DNA of 64,000 nt. It comes from Lineus longissimus. Lineage: Eukaryota; Nemertea; Pilidiophora; Heteronemertea; Lineidae. The DNA lies in contig NC_088315.1 in NCBI RefSeq assembly GCF_910592395.1, forward strand, positions 5,086,501 to 5,150,500, given 5' to 3'. Under the pieces are notes generated by a model. It did no database searches, was not told the origin of the DNA, and saw only the letters and a program-made list of their open reading frames with translations. The translations under genes and the position numbers were made by a program. Position 1 is the stretch's first letter. The number at the start of each line of letters is the position of its first letter. Of the stretch, positions 1 to 12,400 are shown piece after piece.

Positions 1-3000
1 GTATTCTAATTCAAGAGATGAGATTTTCATAGTTGGGAAATGTCAAACACTAAACTTTTTTCTTAACAGTGAAGTGAAGTTAACCTAATTTTTCAAAATT
101 TCAAAGTTCGACATCCAGCGGAGTTATTGATCTTTCCATTGCTGCTGTCATATTAAATTGTTTTGAAGTGGAACTGTCGCAAAATTGGTCACATCCTTGC
201 TAGCACTGTAGACTGAACTTGGCTTCATCCTAACCAGTCATGGCTATACAGTCGAAGACAATTCCCCAAACCTCAGCGATGCAGCTCGGACACATACATT
301 TACCAAGGACAGAAAACTTAATAAACAGTGCGAAAAAACTATCATGGGAAACATAGCAAATGTAATGGACACACCAAATGACTTGGGGAAATTGAAGCTA
401 GTCTGCCACAAAATAGCACTCTTAGAAAAATTTACAAATTACATACTCCAAGACCCACCACCAGGGACCAATTTTTGGTAATTTAGACGACTTCCTTAAT
501 TCAATAATATGGTTGGAGGTAGTGGGCAGGATGTAAGCTTTTTATGGGGCCATAATTTAAAGTCTTTAACTCTTCATGGAACAACTTTCCAGTTCGAAAA
601 CTGCCAAAAAATATGAATGAGAATGTTGTTGAAAAATTTAAGAAAAGATATGACACACCATGCAAGATAAACAACAAAATGGAATAATCGAATATACGGG
701 TCAAAGCATGACAGGAAGTGATTAGTAACTCGTATCATGCTGTTAATTAACAACTAATTTCTACTTAATAAATGATTTTACTTTGAATACATTCTTTTTT
801 TCACGATGGACAACTACAGAGTTCTTATCTAAACAATTTCACTAAGTCGTATCATTTCAGAGTTTCAAAATCAAACCCAAACCACAATCGATATGATGTG
901 CTATCAGTCCCCAAATTCAGCCAAGCAGACTGGGTTATGAAAAGATAAAGAAATAAGGACAGAAAACCTATTCAAACTAAAAATCATGGGGTAGATGATG
1001 AAATCAGATAATATATCCCTCAACGTTTTAATCAGTTTCAAAGTGTTTTAAAGGAACGTAATACTAACAGTTCCAGTAAAGTGCATTGCACGAGGACACA
1101 AGGAAAGATTGAGAGTTTGTGATATCTGAGTTCAACAAGAGAAGGATGGGGTAAATCCAAAGGCTGATAAAACCATTCCATGGCTTATAATTCTAACACT
1201 AAATAGACAAAGCAAACTGGCCCCAAAGAGAAAGAAGAGGAAGCACAGCAGCTCCCCTGTCTCCTTTGGTGAAATCAAACTCTGTGACAATCAGGCCTTG
1301 ATACCCTGAGGCTACTACATGTAGCATCATGGTTGCAGGACATTTGCAGTCACAGAGTTTGATCCTTAGGCTTATGAAACATCAAGCACAAATATAACAC
1401 AGCAACAACAAGAACCCCTGAGACCATCCATCAGACAACAATGGAACCACACTACAGTCCTGTTCAAGAGCAATGTCACTGTCCTCAACACCCTTGCTGA
1501 AACACTTCCTAGGCTTTAGGTCATTTTTCCTTGTGAGCAAGGAGGATAGTTGACACAGGAATGCTAGCACATGTAGCCCAAATCATCCGCTAACAAGAGA
1601 TTTTTGTTGCTGCTACTCGCGGTCATGATCACACGCAACAAAAATCGCTCGTATAAGGGTTACTTAAGGCAGGAGCTACTCATGCCCAGGACTGTTGTTC
1701 CGTCCACAGTAACCTAATGTTACAACTTGGTGAGTATATTTTCAATGGATGGTCCCTTGTTTACAATCAACTTACTTATACTGCTTCCGTCCACTGCAGC
1801 AGGTAAAACAAATATGAAATGTTGTTAATCCACTGACAAGCATAACCCCGATTATCAACACAGAAACATCGATACCGGCCACTATATAAAACTCTTCGTC
1901 CTCATAAAACGAGGTCACAATCATCACGAATTGAGGACTGAATCTGTCATCATGAAAAGCAATTTTGGCAGCATTAAAAAAATCATCACCAAGTACGAGT
2001 CAGTAGCTATTTCCTACATCTGTGGGCCCTAGATTCACTTTATACAAGTACTCCACAGCTATTTGACAAAGGCGCAGTCCCTAACACCACAAAAACTTGC
2101 AATCGGTCTTTCATAAGATATCCAATGAACTCCCAACATCCACACATACACCATTCAAAATGTAATACAGGACTAAAACACATGTATTATCATACTAGCT
2201 GTCTGTACACAGGTTATGATGTAAAATTACACAACATGATGTACAAAATTATTCAAAATTAGTTTATTGGTGATTCAGCTTAAGTATAATGACAAGTTAC
2301 ACAATTAGCGATCAAACGACAAATTTTTTTTTGTACTTCATCATATTTTGAATAATGTATTGTTTGAGGACCTAGGGTGCATTTTGAGACACTGAACACC
2401 CAAATAGGGTCAAAACCCGTCCGATCATGCTTCTGAGAATCTCCAGGTCGACCAATGATCCGATCAGGCCACAATCCAAATGCAGAACATGGCAAACGCT
2501 TTCCGAATTCCTACCACACAATGATGATTGCTTATTACCATCAACCATTTATACCACTGTTGTATTAATAATGACATACAAGTTTCCTTGGAAATCTGCC
2601 ATCTTTATAGAAATACATGGAAATCCAGACATCATCAAAACTGTTGCCCTATCCCAACTTCAGTGGAGAGGCCGATATCATACTCTCCAGTTCTCCATAA
2701 TTTGGGCATATTCATAGATATGTCCCAAGTAGTATTTTATATCTATTAACTTAATGACAAACAAAGCACAATTTGTCATTAATGATCTGTTAATTGCTTA
2801 TGCATACAAAATGTGGCACCCCCAAAGTCAAGTTGAGAATTTCTGTATCTAGCATTTTATGCATGATAGTACTCTGGCACCAGGAGGCAGAACTTGGCAA
2901 TCTTGGAGCCTTGTGTGTCAAGATGAAAACTGCGGGTCACAACACAAGTTGGAAAGTGTGAAAACATACAAACCATCAACTTCATTCACATCAACTTTTC

Positions 3001-3203
3001 ATTTAGAAAGGATACATAGCAGCAAGCTCTCATGCTTCATCATACAACAATCATTCCAATCATACACCAAGAAAAAGGAACCTATTTTCAAACACTCTTG
3101 ACTCAAATATTGCTATTAAAAACCGTCCACATTCTATTGCACAGAATGCAACAAAGAACCTCAGAATATTTTTATCATTCAAACAAAAATGAACGCCACC
3201 TAC
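1..3203 (-). other. ANKS1 intron 13, no exon recognised
   Basis: I looked for the next family segment (the FAGLLHGSSP region or SAM1) on the minus strand and found no open stretch with matching splice sites. The sequence is AT-rich. The short open frames in it show no family similarity. Confidence 0.6.
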
Positions 3204-3447
3204 CTAGGAATGGTTCTTTCTCGGTCGGCTTCACCTCCTCTACGACCGGTTTCTGTTCTCCGTCGCTGCTGTCCGACCCCGCATCCTCATCATCCAGATC
3301 ATCACAGCTATTCTCCGTTGAATCCACAGGTTTCTCCTCATCCTGGAGTGTCGCCGTGGTAACACTTGACGCCTTAATTTCATCTAATCGCGGGTATAAC
3401 AACTCTGCTTCCACTGACGTTTCCATATCTCTTGATCGACGCTTATC
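3204..3447 (-). CDS. ANKS1: ANKS1 exon 13 (acidic linker, last exon in window)
   Basis: It encodes residues 676-756, from DKRRSRDMETS to EKEPFL plus one base. It is strongly acidic (CDDLDDEDAGSDSSDGE). The acceptor is TTTTCCACTCAG and the donor GTAGGTGGCG. The following exon should begin with two bases completing a codon; none was found between here and position 1. Confidence 0.85.
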
Positions 3448-6400
3448 CTGAGTGGAAAATTGCAAATTAGGAAAATTTTGCCGACTATAGAAATGCAAGT
3501 GAGAGGTTGAAGTGTATCTGCTGCATTAAGTATCAGATAGAGATGTCAAAGTACCACTCAAAAGGCACCAATATGAAATAATCAAATTTTCTCGCAAAAG
3601 TTATTGCATGAACATATGTGCGTGAAGCATCAGACAGTGGAATTCAAGGACTGGCACTAAACAACCATTTGCATGTCTGATATCTTTGCGAAATGATCAA
3701 TTTCCTGGTGTGAATGCTCAGGGCAAAAAATAGGCACCATGACCCACCAGTGTTTGACCCTTTTACGCATTCGGACCGTAGAGGTGTAGTCTGTAATGAC
3801 TAAGCTGAACCACATGGGAGTAAGATGGGCCTTGCCTAATTTTTTGCCAACAGATAACTTGTAGTTTCATTGAATCACAACATAGAAAATTTACTACAAA
3901 ATAGACCAACCGCTTGCTGAATTCTCAAGAGCAAAATGTTTAAAGACCTTATCTTTCCAGATTACAGCAGGAAATATGGACACTTTGAGCAAGAATTGCT
4001 CACAAATGTCTAAGTATTTCACCGCCTAAATGAATTGGCACGTCCTTAACATAGAAATCATCGAATTAATTGAGTTCTATCATGTCAGTAACTGATAACG
4101 TTACGTTTCGGTAATCTAACATCCTGTCATGCCTATCCTTAAGGAAGTACATGTACAATCTTGATTTGAGACAATAACTTCTGAGTTTTTCTCTGTGAAG
4201 ACAAGCAACATACATGTACTGTTCTGTCCATAAGTAACATTGCTTGAAACATGCAGCATGCCTCGCACAGCACTACATTCGAGAAACTCATCAGACACTT
4301 AAGAATTGCACCATTACTCAAGAGTGGCAGGCTGCCTTCTCACGCTCTTGATCCGACCCGTCAAGAGCTTTCAAACGATTGCTGTATCAATAACTTTTGG
4401 GGCAGTGGAATTAGCCCGTAAGGGTTAACCAAATACAATCAACATCATCTCTAATTAACTAAACTGACTTATTTCCTGTAACTGTTTCTCAGTTATCAAT
4501 ATCTTATCTCTCAAAAGCAGACAGGCCTTGTTTCCGGGTCAAAGGTAGTTGTGAAAATGTCTAATTAGTTCTCTGAAATTCGAATGCACTTGGAGAATTC
4601 TGACCTCAGACATGTCAGAAAGAGTGGTGCAGTTCTCCTGGATCAAATCCATGAGGTAATGGGTTCAATTCCTACACTGACCCTGCAAAATGCCACCTTT
4701 GTTGATTGTTTAGGACAATCCCAAATGATTCAACATCCCACTGACCAAGAGAGACTTGTTGCCTCATAACAGGTGATGCTTCCACAGAAACTGCAACCAA
4801 TGCTACCCCCACATGCAAGAAAACTTCCACCACATGTAATACCTTCCCTTGCCTTTACCAGGGGAGTAACGACTTTGGCAGGTGCCTTGGTCCTCTCCCC
4901 TCCCCCTCCCCTCACGTAATGCAACGTATTCCCCTTCCCTACACCGTCCCTAATAAGCTATGTGAGTTCCCAGTTCTCAAGCTAATACCGTATTGATGAT
5001 TGTGCCATTGCGCTCCGGAGAGATACTACAAAGGTAACAACAACTATTGACCACATGCGAGAAACCCTGCCACCTATTGTCAAAAGCAAGAACCAGGGTT
5101 CTCATGCTGGGGCTATTAAGAGCAGAGAAGCATCAGGTGTGTTAGGCACCTGGGGTTATTGTTATCAGGCTAGAGAAGAGAGTTGAGAGAGAAAATTTAA
5201 ACAGTTGAAAAAACTTGATACTGTAAACACCAACATTTTTGAAAGATATTTGAATATTCATGACCAGACATCACATTTGTTAGTAACCTTTACAAATGAT
5301 AAGTCCATTGAACAGAGTTTAAAGTTAATATGGATACATTTACATTGTACAGAGGAATATCAGAAAGATGTCCAACTTCAAACAACAAAGATACACAGGA
5401 AAACTAGACAACTTGAACAGGAGAAAACAGTCAACTCTCTTCAACAGCCAAGCCAAGCAAAGCCACCACCTACCTTTGGGTTAATATGCTCCTGAATACC
5501 AAGAATGGCAGTCATAGGAGACGGCGGGGGAAAGTCGGGCGTGGGAGGCTGGATATACCCCGTGGGACTTACTGGTATTTCGCTACAGGTGCTGGTGCGA
5601 CTGGCACGGCTTGAACGCTTGCTGTCAAACTCCAGCGATGGCGGTTTTGAGATTGCTTTCGTTGGTAGGGGCTCCTTTGGTAATTCTGGAGGAGAAACCA
5701 AACACAATCATTTAGAAACAACTTTTAAGCTCATTTTGAAATTTCCTTTGCAGTTTTCATAGGGCTACACCTTCTCCTTTCACTATCTGAAGTACCTGGT
5801 ATGTCACCCTGCACAATCAAGCAGACCTTCCCTGAAGGTACCATCCCTGCGGGCTGTTCTGCCTTCAAAACAAAGTCTTACCCTCAACTCCAGAGTCCTC
5901 GTCCGGTGCAGGGTCTTTCTCCATATTCTCCTGCTCACTTTTCTCAGCACTCTCACTGAGCGAAACATCATCTGATGAGTTGCTTTCCGATATCCTGCCG
6001 GAATGCGCCTCTGACAATAATTCATATGTGTTCATCATCTCCTCCTCCTCCTCTTCAGAGTTCGGCGGGATAAAGTCGTCATCGTCACTACCGGACGAAT
6101 CCTCAATTAATCGCTCGGAAGGCTTCTGGAAACATAAGACCTTTCGAATCTATTCCACTGTTCAATACAAAATGTATTGGTTTGTTGCTATAGTGAATGA
6201 GGAAAAACTTCCAAAGAGATCCGTCTGCTAAATTTTTTTCAAAGTTCAATTAATTTTGATTTAGTTTTTGGATTGCCAAGTATAACCAACCACAAAGCCA
6301 GTGGAATTCTTTACAGGATGGATGCAAGTTACCGCACTCCTTTACGAGGACAAAATTGAAGTTGCTTTGATATAGATTACGGCTTTGCCATTACCTTCTC

Positions 6401-9400
6401 TTTAGTCTGCACCTCCATCTCCATCTTCCCGGCCGATTTTATATTCTCCATCCTAATGTAAGTACCATTGTTATCCTCGCTTACATTCCGTTTGACTTCG
6501 CCCATTGGCAGATATGTTGACGACTCATCCACTAACGGTCGGCGGATCTCCGGGAAGGGCTCCGCATTTTTATTGGACGCATTAGATATTGTGCGCTGTT
6601 TTGATGCTGGGGTTTTAATTTCGCCGATTTCCAGGTATGGGCCGTTCGATGTGGAAGATTTTCGTCGGTAATCTGCGGAGAGGAAGAATCGATTGATCAA
6701 TGAATCAGCCAGGAACAAAATCTCATTCATAAGTCTATGTAGGATTGCTTAGTCAAGAAGTCATTACTACTTCTATCTAAGTGTTCAAGATAAATCAAGA
6801 GTATTGGTACCTTTAGGAGGCAAGTCCGGTCTAGGTGTATCATATATCTCCTCTTCAAATTTCTGATCTTCTCGTCGATGGGTCATAGATGAAGACCGCT
6901 CTGGCACTGGCGGTGAGTTACTGAAGAAATAGAAGGATCTCACACGAATCAGATAATGAGTGGCACCTCTGTATTTTGACTTCTGTGCGTTTTCACGTTT
7001 ATACCAGATAGCTGTTCCTCTGATCCATTGGACCAAGGTACTGATCCCTACATCACAAAAAGCCCCCTATACTCATAATCAGAACTAAGTACGAGTCCTC
7101 CTGAACAATAGCAAGAACAACATTCTTCTCGAATTCATACTCGATCAGACTCAAAAGCTTTCTTACTTAAGAGCTAGTCCGATTACAGACGTGAAATTTG
7201 TCTGTAAATTTGAAACTTAGAAAGAAATGTTACCAGTGGGAAGATACCATACATACCTCGTCCTCCTCGTTTCCTTTATCACCTGTATTGGCACCTGTGC
7301 AGCCTCCTGTTTCGATGCATACTCCTCAACACTGCGATATTCACTCGCATTCATCCGCGCCCGTCGCGGCGCCGGCACGGGTTTAGGTAACAACGTCGGG
7401 ACATTTTCGTATAACGATGAACTTTGCGGTAACGGCACCTGTTCTTCCACTGGCGATTCTAAGTCTAATATGTCATTCAGATCCGGCGAATCAGATTGCA
7501 CTTCATTAACATATTCATATGATGATATACTGTCGGCGGGGTGGACTAATCGGTGTTGGTTTGGTTGTTCCAGGTCGGAGTCTTGGTATAACTCCCCAGT
7601 ATGAACTGGAACAGAGTTAAAAATAATCATTAGTATCATCAAGGAGTCCAGAAAGAGCAGTCCAGTTCCACTGCATACCAATAGACGTCTCCCCTGAGCC
7701 ATGATGATCAAAGACACACATGAGGATCAAGGCCCGTCTTTCATTGTTCTCAGCCTGTCATCCTGACTGAGGGCAATGTTCGATCTCATACTCGACAAGC
7801 ACTCGGTGAGTGTGCCAAGGGCATGGCTTTTGGGGTAAAAAGATGTAAGGCTACTTACCACGTATCACATTTGCTATCTGCAATGCCTTTGGTGAAGTAT
7901 GGTTTTCTATCAGTTCTAGAGCTGTCTTTCCTTGGGTGTCTTGTAATGAGGTGTCAATATCTGCAAGGGAAACCAGCATGGAATTAAAAGCCATTCTTCT
8001 TCAAACGAAAATAGGTAAAACGACGTCCAACACCAGCTGATCATCAGGAAATTATGTCTATCGAGTCGCCTACCTCTGGTGAGAAGTAACTTGACTACCT
8101 CTGGTTTCCCATAAAGAGCTGCCTCGTGTAATGCACTACCATTCTCTGTCTGGAAGCAAAGAAGGAAATTGTTATTGAGAATCCGATCAGAGTCATCAAC
8201 GTCAATGTTGTACGTTATACTGTCAACAATAAGGCGATAAAGCAGTGGAAACTATCCATGATAAAAACAACTTCTACTTTGTTGTCTTTACATGCCAAAC
8301 AGTGATTAGGGCCATCTTTGTATTGATGGAACCTATCAATTTCAGTTCAGCAAGACTACACTATGACAATGAGACAGCTATGAGATGACTGAACCATGGC
8401 TGCCTTAGGACCATATGGAATAGGACGGTGAGAGCTGAGCTGTGGTAGATACGACGTGTTGAGACAATCAAGGCAGCCAAAGCAGCAAAAGATCGTGTGC
8501 AGAGGTTTGGAGGACCGTGATACCGCAGACAGAATACCTACACATGTATTAATATCAAACCCTGCATCTAGTAAAGCCGTGACGACATTCCTGTGACCAT
8601 TCCTCGAGGCAAGGTGAAGAGGTGAATGCTTGATCGTGGCACAGCTCAGGAGGCTGATACAATGTTTCAGGAGGAGATTGACCGTCTGGATTCGACCGTA
8701 TTGTGAGGCCAAGTCTAGCGCTGTTTCATCTCTGTTGTTGCGTATCGTTGGATCGGCATGATTCTGGAAGAAAAAAAAAGTGCGAACTGTCGGAAATGCC
8801 AAAGTCATTAGTGGAAGCAAAGAGTTTTATGGCAAGTATGCTAATGCTAATGTACCAAGGGTAATTCTGACAATATTGTGCATTTAATGGGTTGAAAGGA
8901 ACCCATATGCGTATGCAGCAGCAATTAGTACGTCGTTTTTGTAAGAAATATCGAGGAATACCACAGCAAGCTAGATGCCATGGGATAGTTTGCACATTGA
9001 TACATGTAGCATTGCCACTGCCACAGCTTTGAACACTCCCAGCCATGCCTCAATTATAAGACTTTCAACAAGAGCATCAAGAAATATGTCTACTCCGGCA
9101 ATTAGCAAATGGTGAAGAATGCAATCAAAACCATATGATAACCAAAATAACTGGCAGTTCGTACAGCAATTCTCACTACTTCACACACCCATTAGGAAAC
9201 CAAGAGATTCCAACAATCCCCACCACTACAGCCGGGCCACCAGGTGGACTGAACCCATTACACCTGTTCACATACCACAACTTTTTTCTCCCAGACCGCA
9301 GTTTTTTTCTCCTGATGGCAAAGTACCAGAAACATGAACCATTCAGGTTGTATTCATCCTTGGTAAACAATAGTTGATGTTTCTTGAACGGGATTAGCTC

Positions 9401-12400
9401 AAGGGCAATACAGAAGAAACAATCTCTGAACTTGAGTTGATACAGATCGCTTCTTGGTGGAAGAATACTTTGGCAGACATTTTAAAACACAAACTTTCTC
9501 CTATTGACGGCAAGGCACCTGAGAACTGATCAGGTCGTATTAAACGCACCAGTTAGGTTGTATCCATCCCTTCTTCCTGTGCTTCAACAACCAATGAGTC
9601 AATTGTCACATGAGACAAACATCTCCTTACAGGCAGCCCAGAGCTATCCTTTTCCTGACCTAATCTACGAAACTCAACCCTGCTTTAACTTTTCTCTTCC
9701 ATATGAATCTCTCATCTTTAGACCCACCTTTGAGCCAGACGACCGCCATTGACCAGGGGCAGACAAAACTCTTGCAAAAGCCCAAAGCAATAACTTCCAG
9801 ACCAGCTCTCAGGAACTCAATAGTGCTTTAACCATAACTTCCTTTCAAAAACCTCTTGTATTTCCAATACTACAACCAACAAAGCCCTGAGTCCAAAGCA
9901 TGAGTAAGCTTCCACTGGTTTCGCTTTACAATTTGCAGACACCCTATTGGCTGCACTTCCTATTGAAACCGCATCTTGATACCGTATATTTTTCTTCTTT
10001 CTGAAACTGAGATCTTTCGATCAACAGCCGATTTTTACAGACTTGCCACAAAGATGAGTCAAATCACTGTACCTGTACTTGGCCACACGCACCATTTCTG
10101 TGAAAGCGGTGGAGAGATCAGCTTGGCTTTCAATGGTGCGACCAATCATTTATCAACCTCAATGATACAAAGGTTGGGTGACTCCACAACATCATTGGAT
10201 TTCTTCCCCACAGGGAATTTCTAACACCAGTTGGTCATCAGTTGAACACTGTGCTGGCCTTACCGTTAAGAGAACTTGAACAGCTTCTGCATGACCGTAC
10301 TGTGCCGCCGTGTGGAGGGCTGTATCTCCAGCTGCATTCTGAAAAGACATGAATAAACATAATGTAAGAATACAGTCACTGATAGCCATCTCATCTGCCC
10401 AACCATCCAATTTCCCTGTGTCACACTTTCAGCCTCCCAATCAAGACTTTGGTTTCTGGAATCACAATCAACAAGCTCGACAAATAGGCATTTACACTCG
10501 TCAGAAAATATTCTGGTGATGCTATCATTTATTGGGGGTGATGCATTTGGAATTTATTTGTCATTTGGATCACTGACTGGGTTAAGCTTCTTGGAGTAGT
10601 TCACTAGACTATTTCCGTTTCTACGCAACTAGCTATTAAGTGGGTATGAGAAACCCAGTTTATTGGAGAAAGCCACCACAGCCCTGTTGCAGAGGTTCAT
10701 GCCCATTTCGCCTTGTCTTTTTTCGCCTTTTCCCATTTTGCCTTTAAAAAATATACATTTCGCCTCCTCCTATTTCGCCTTTTCCAATTTTGCCTCTTCC
10801 CAATCCGCCTTATTCTATCTCGCCTTTGTCTTTTTTCGCCTTTTCATTTTTCGCCTTATGCTATTTTGCCTCTGTTTTATCTTGCCTTATCACAAGTTGC
10901 CTTAACCATTCTTGCCTTCGTCTCAGTTTGCCATTGTCTTAATCTGCCTTCTCCTATTTCACCTTGTCCTAATTTACCTTTGTCCTAATTCGCCTTCATC
11001 CTATCTCGCCTTTACCCGCCCCGCCTTTGTATTATTTCGCCTTCTTCCCATTTCGCCTTCTTCCTACTTTGCAACAAACTTGGTGTCTTTACCCATGTTT
11101 GTTGAGTCAATCTTTCATATGAAAATGTCTTCAACAGTGTTGAAGGGCTTCTAGGGTCCATTCGGGGGTACCCCCAACCAAAACCCGGTGGACATTGCCA
11201 AAATTACAAGTGTAGATAACTTCTCAGCCATTATAGTCATATTACATTACATACCATATTACAAAAGACTTTTGTCTCTTTTACCCATGTTTGTGGGGCC
11301 AGTCTTTCATATAAGAGTGTTTCCACGAATTATGTTTTGGTACCCTACCCAAGGCTGTTGCTTAATTACCAATATTTTCAAATCTTCATAACTTCTGAAC
11401 CATCTACATGTAAGCTTACATGTATCTCCAAAACCAACTTAGTATCTTTACCCATGTTTGTCAAATCTTAGAGTTTTCCAAGTCTTTCATGGAAATATTT
11501 TGGCATAGTGTTTTGGCATTCTTTGATGAGTAAGACTTGTGACCTGGTACTATATAGGAGGGATGGGGGTGCTAAGTATTTTATTGATCATTCAAAGTGT
11601 GAGTGCTTCTGAAGTTCTTTATTATGGACTATGGTCAATAGGCCTATTCAAATCCAGCAATCTGGAAGATGTATTCCTTTGATCATTGGGGAATTATGAG
11701 GCCTTCTCACAGAACGAGTTAGCTCTCAAGAACGTCACACGCAGTGTTCCCTTTAGATGGTTTTGGTACGTTTGATGTTCTTCATTCACAGCAATGCTAT
11801 AACTTAGCATGAGATAATATAAGTACCAAAGTTTTTTTGAACAGAATCATTAAACTACTCAAAACACTGCCCCCCCCCCCCCCTGCAAATAATAGACCCC
11901 TTGCTTAACGAAGGGGGATTGATAAAAGGCGAGGTGAGATATGGCGAAACGGGAGAAGGCAAAATGGGAAGAAGGCGAATTGACACAAAGGTCAATCAGG
12001 AAAAGGCAAGATGAGATAAGGCAGGATGGAACCAAGGCAGAATAGGACAAAGGCGAAATAAGAAAAGGCAAACAAAGATGAGGCAAGATGAGAGGAAGGC
12101 GAGTTAGGAAGAAGGCCAATTGGAACAAAGGCGAGATAAGACGATGGCGAAATCGTAGAAGGCGAATTGAGAAAAGGCAAGTTAGGAGAAGGCTAAATGG
12201 GAGAAGGCAAAATTGGATAAGGCGAATAAGGTTAAGGCGAAATGGGCAGATACCGTTGCAGATGTTCTCATTCCCAGCCACATCCTCAGCCACCCCAATC
12301 AGAGCTTTATCTATAGACAGAGATGGCTGACTCTACTAAAGCTATTATTTACCAAGGGGATTGGGTCTAACCTACAATTTTGTGGCAGATGAAGCACTGT

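Noticed and set aside
3032-3451. 139-codon plus-strand ORF with Ser-rich sequence.
   Set aside because: It is the antisense of ANKS1 exon 13, whose phase and family context are clear.
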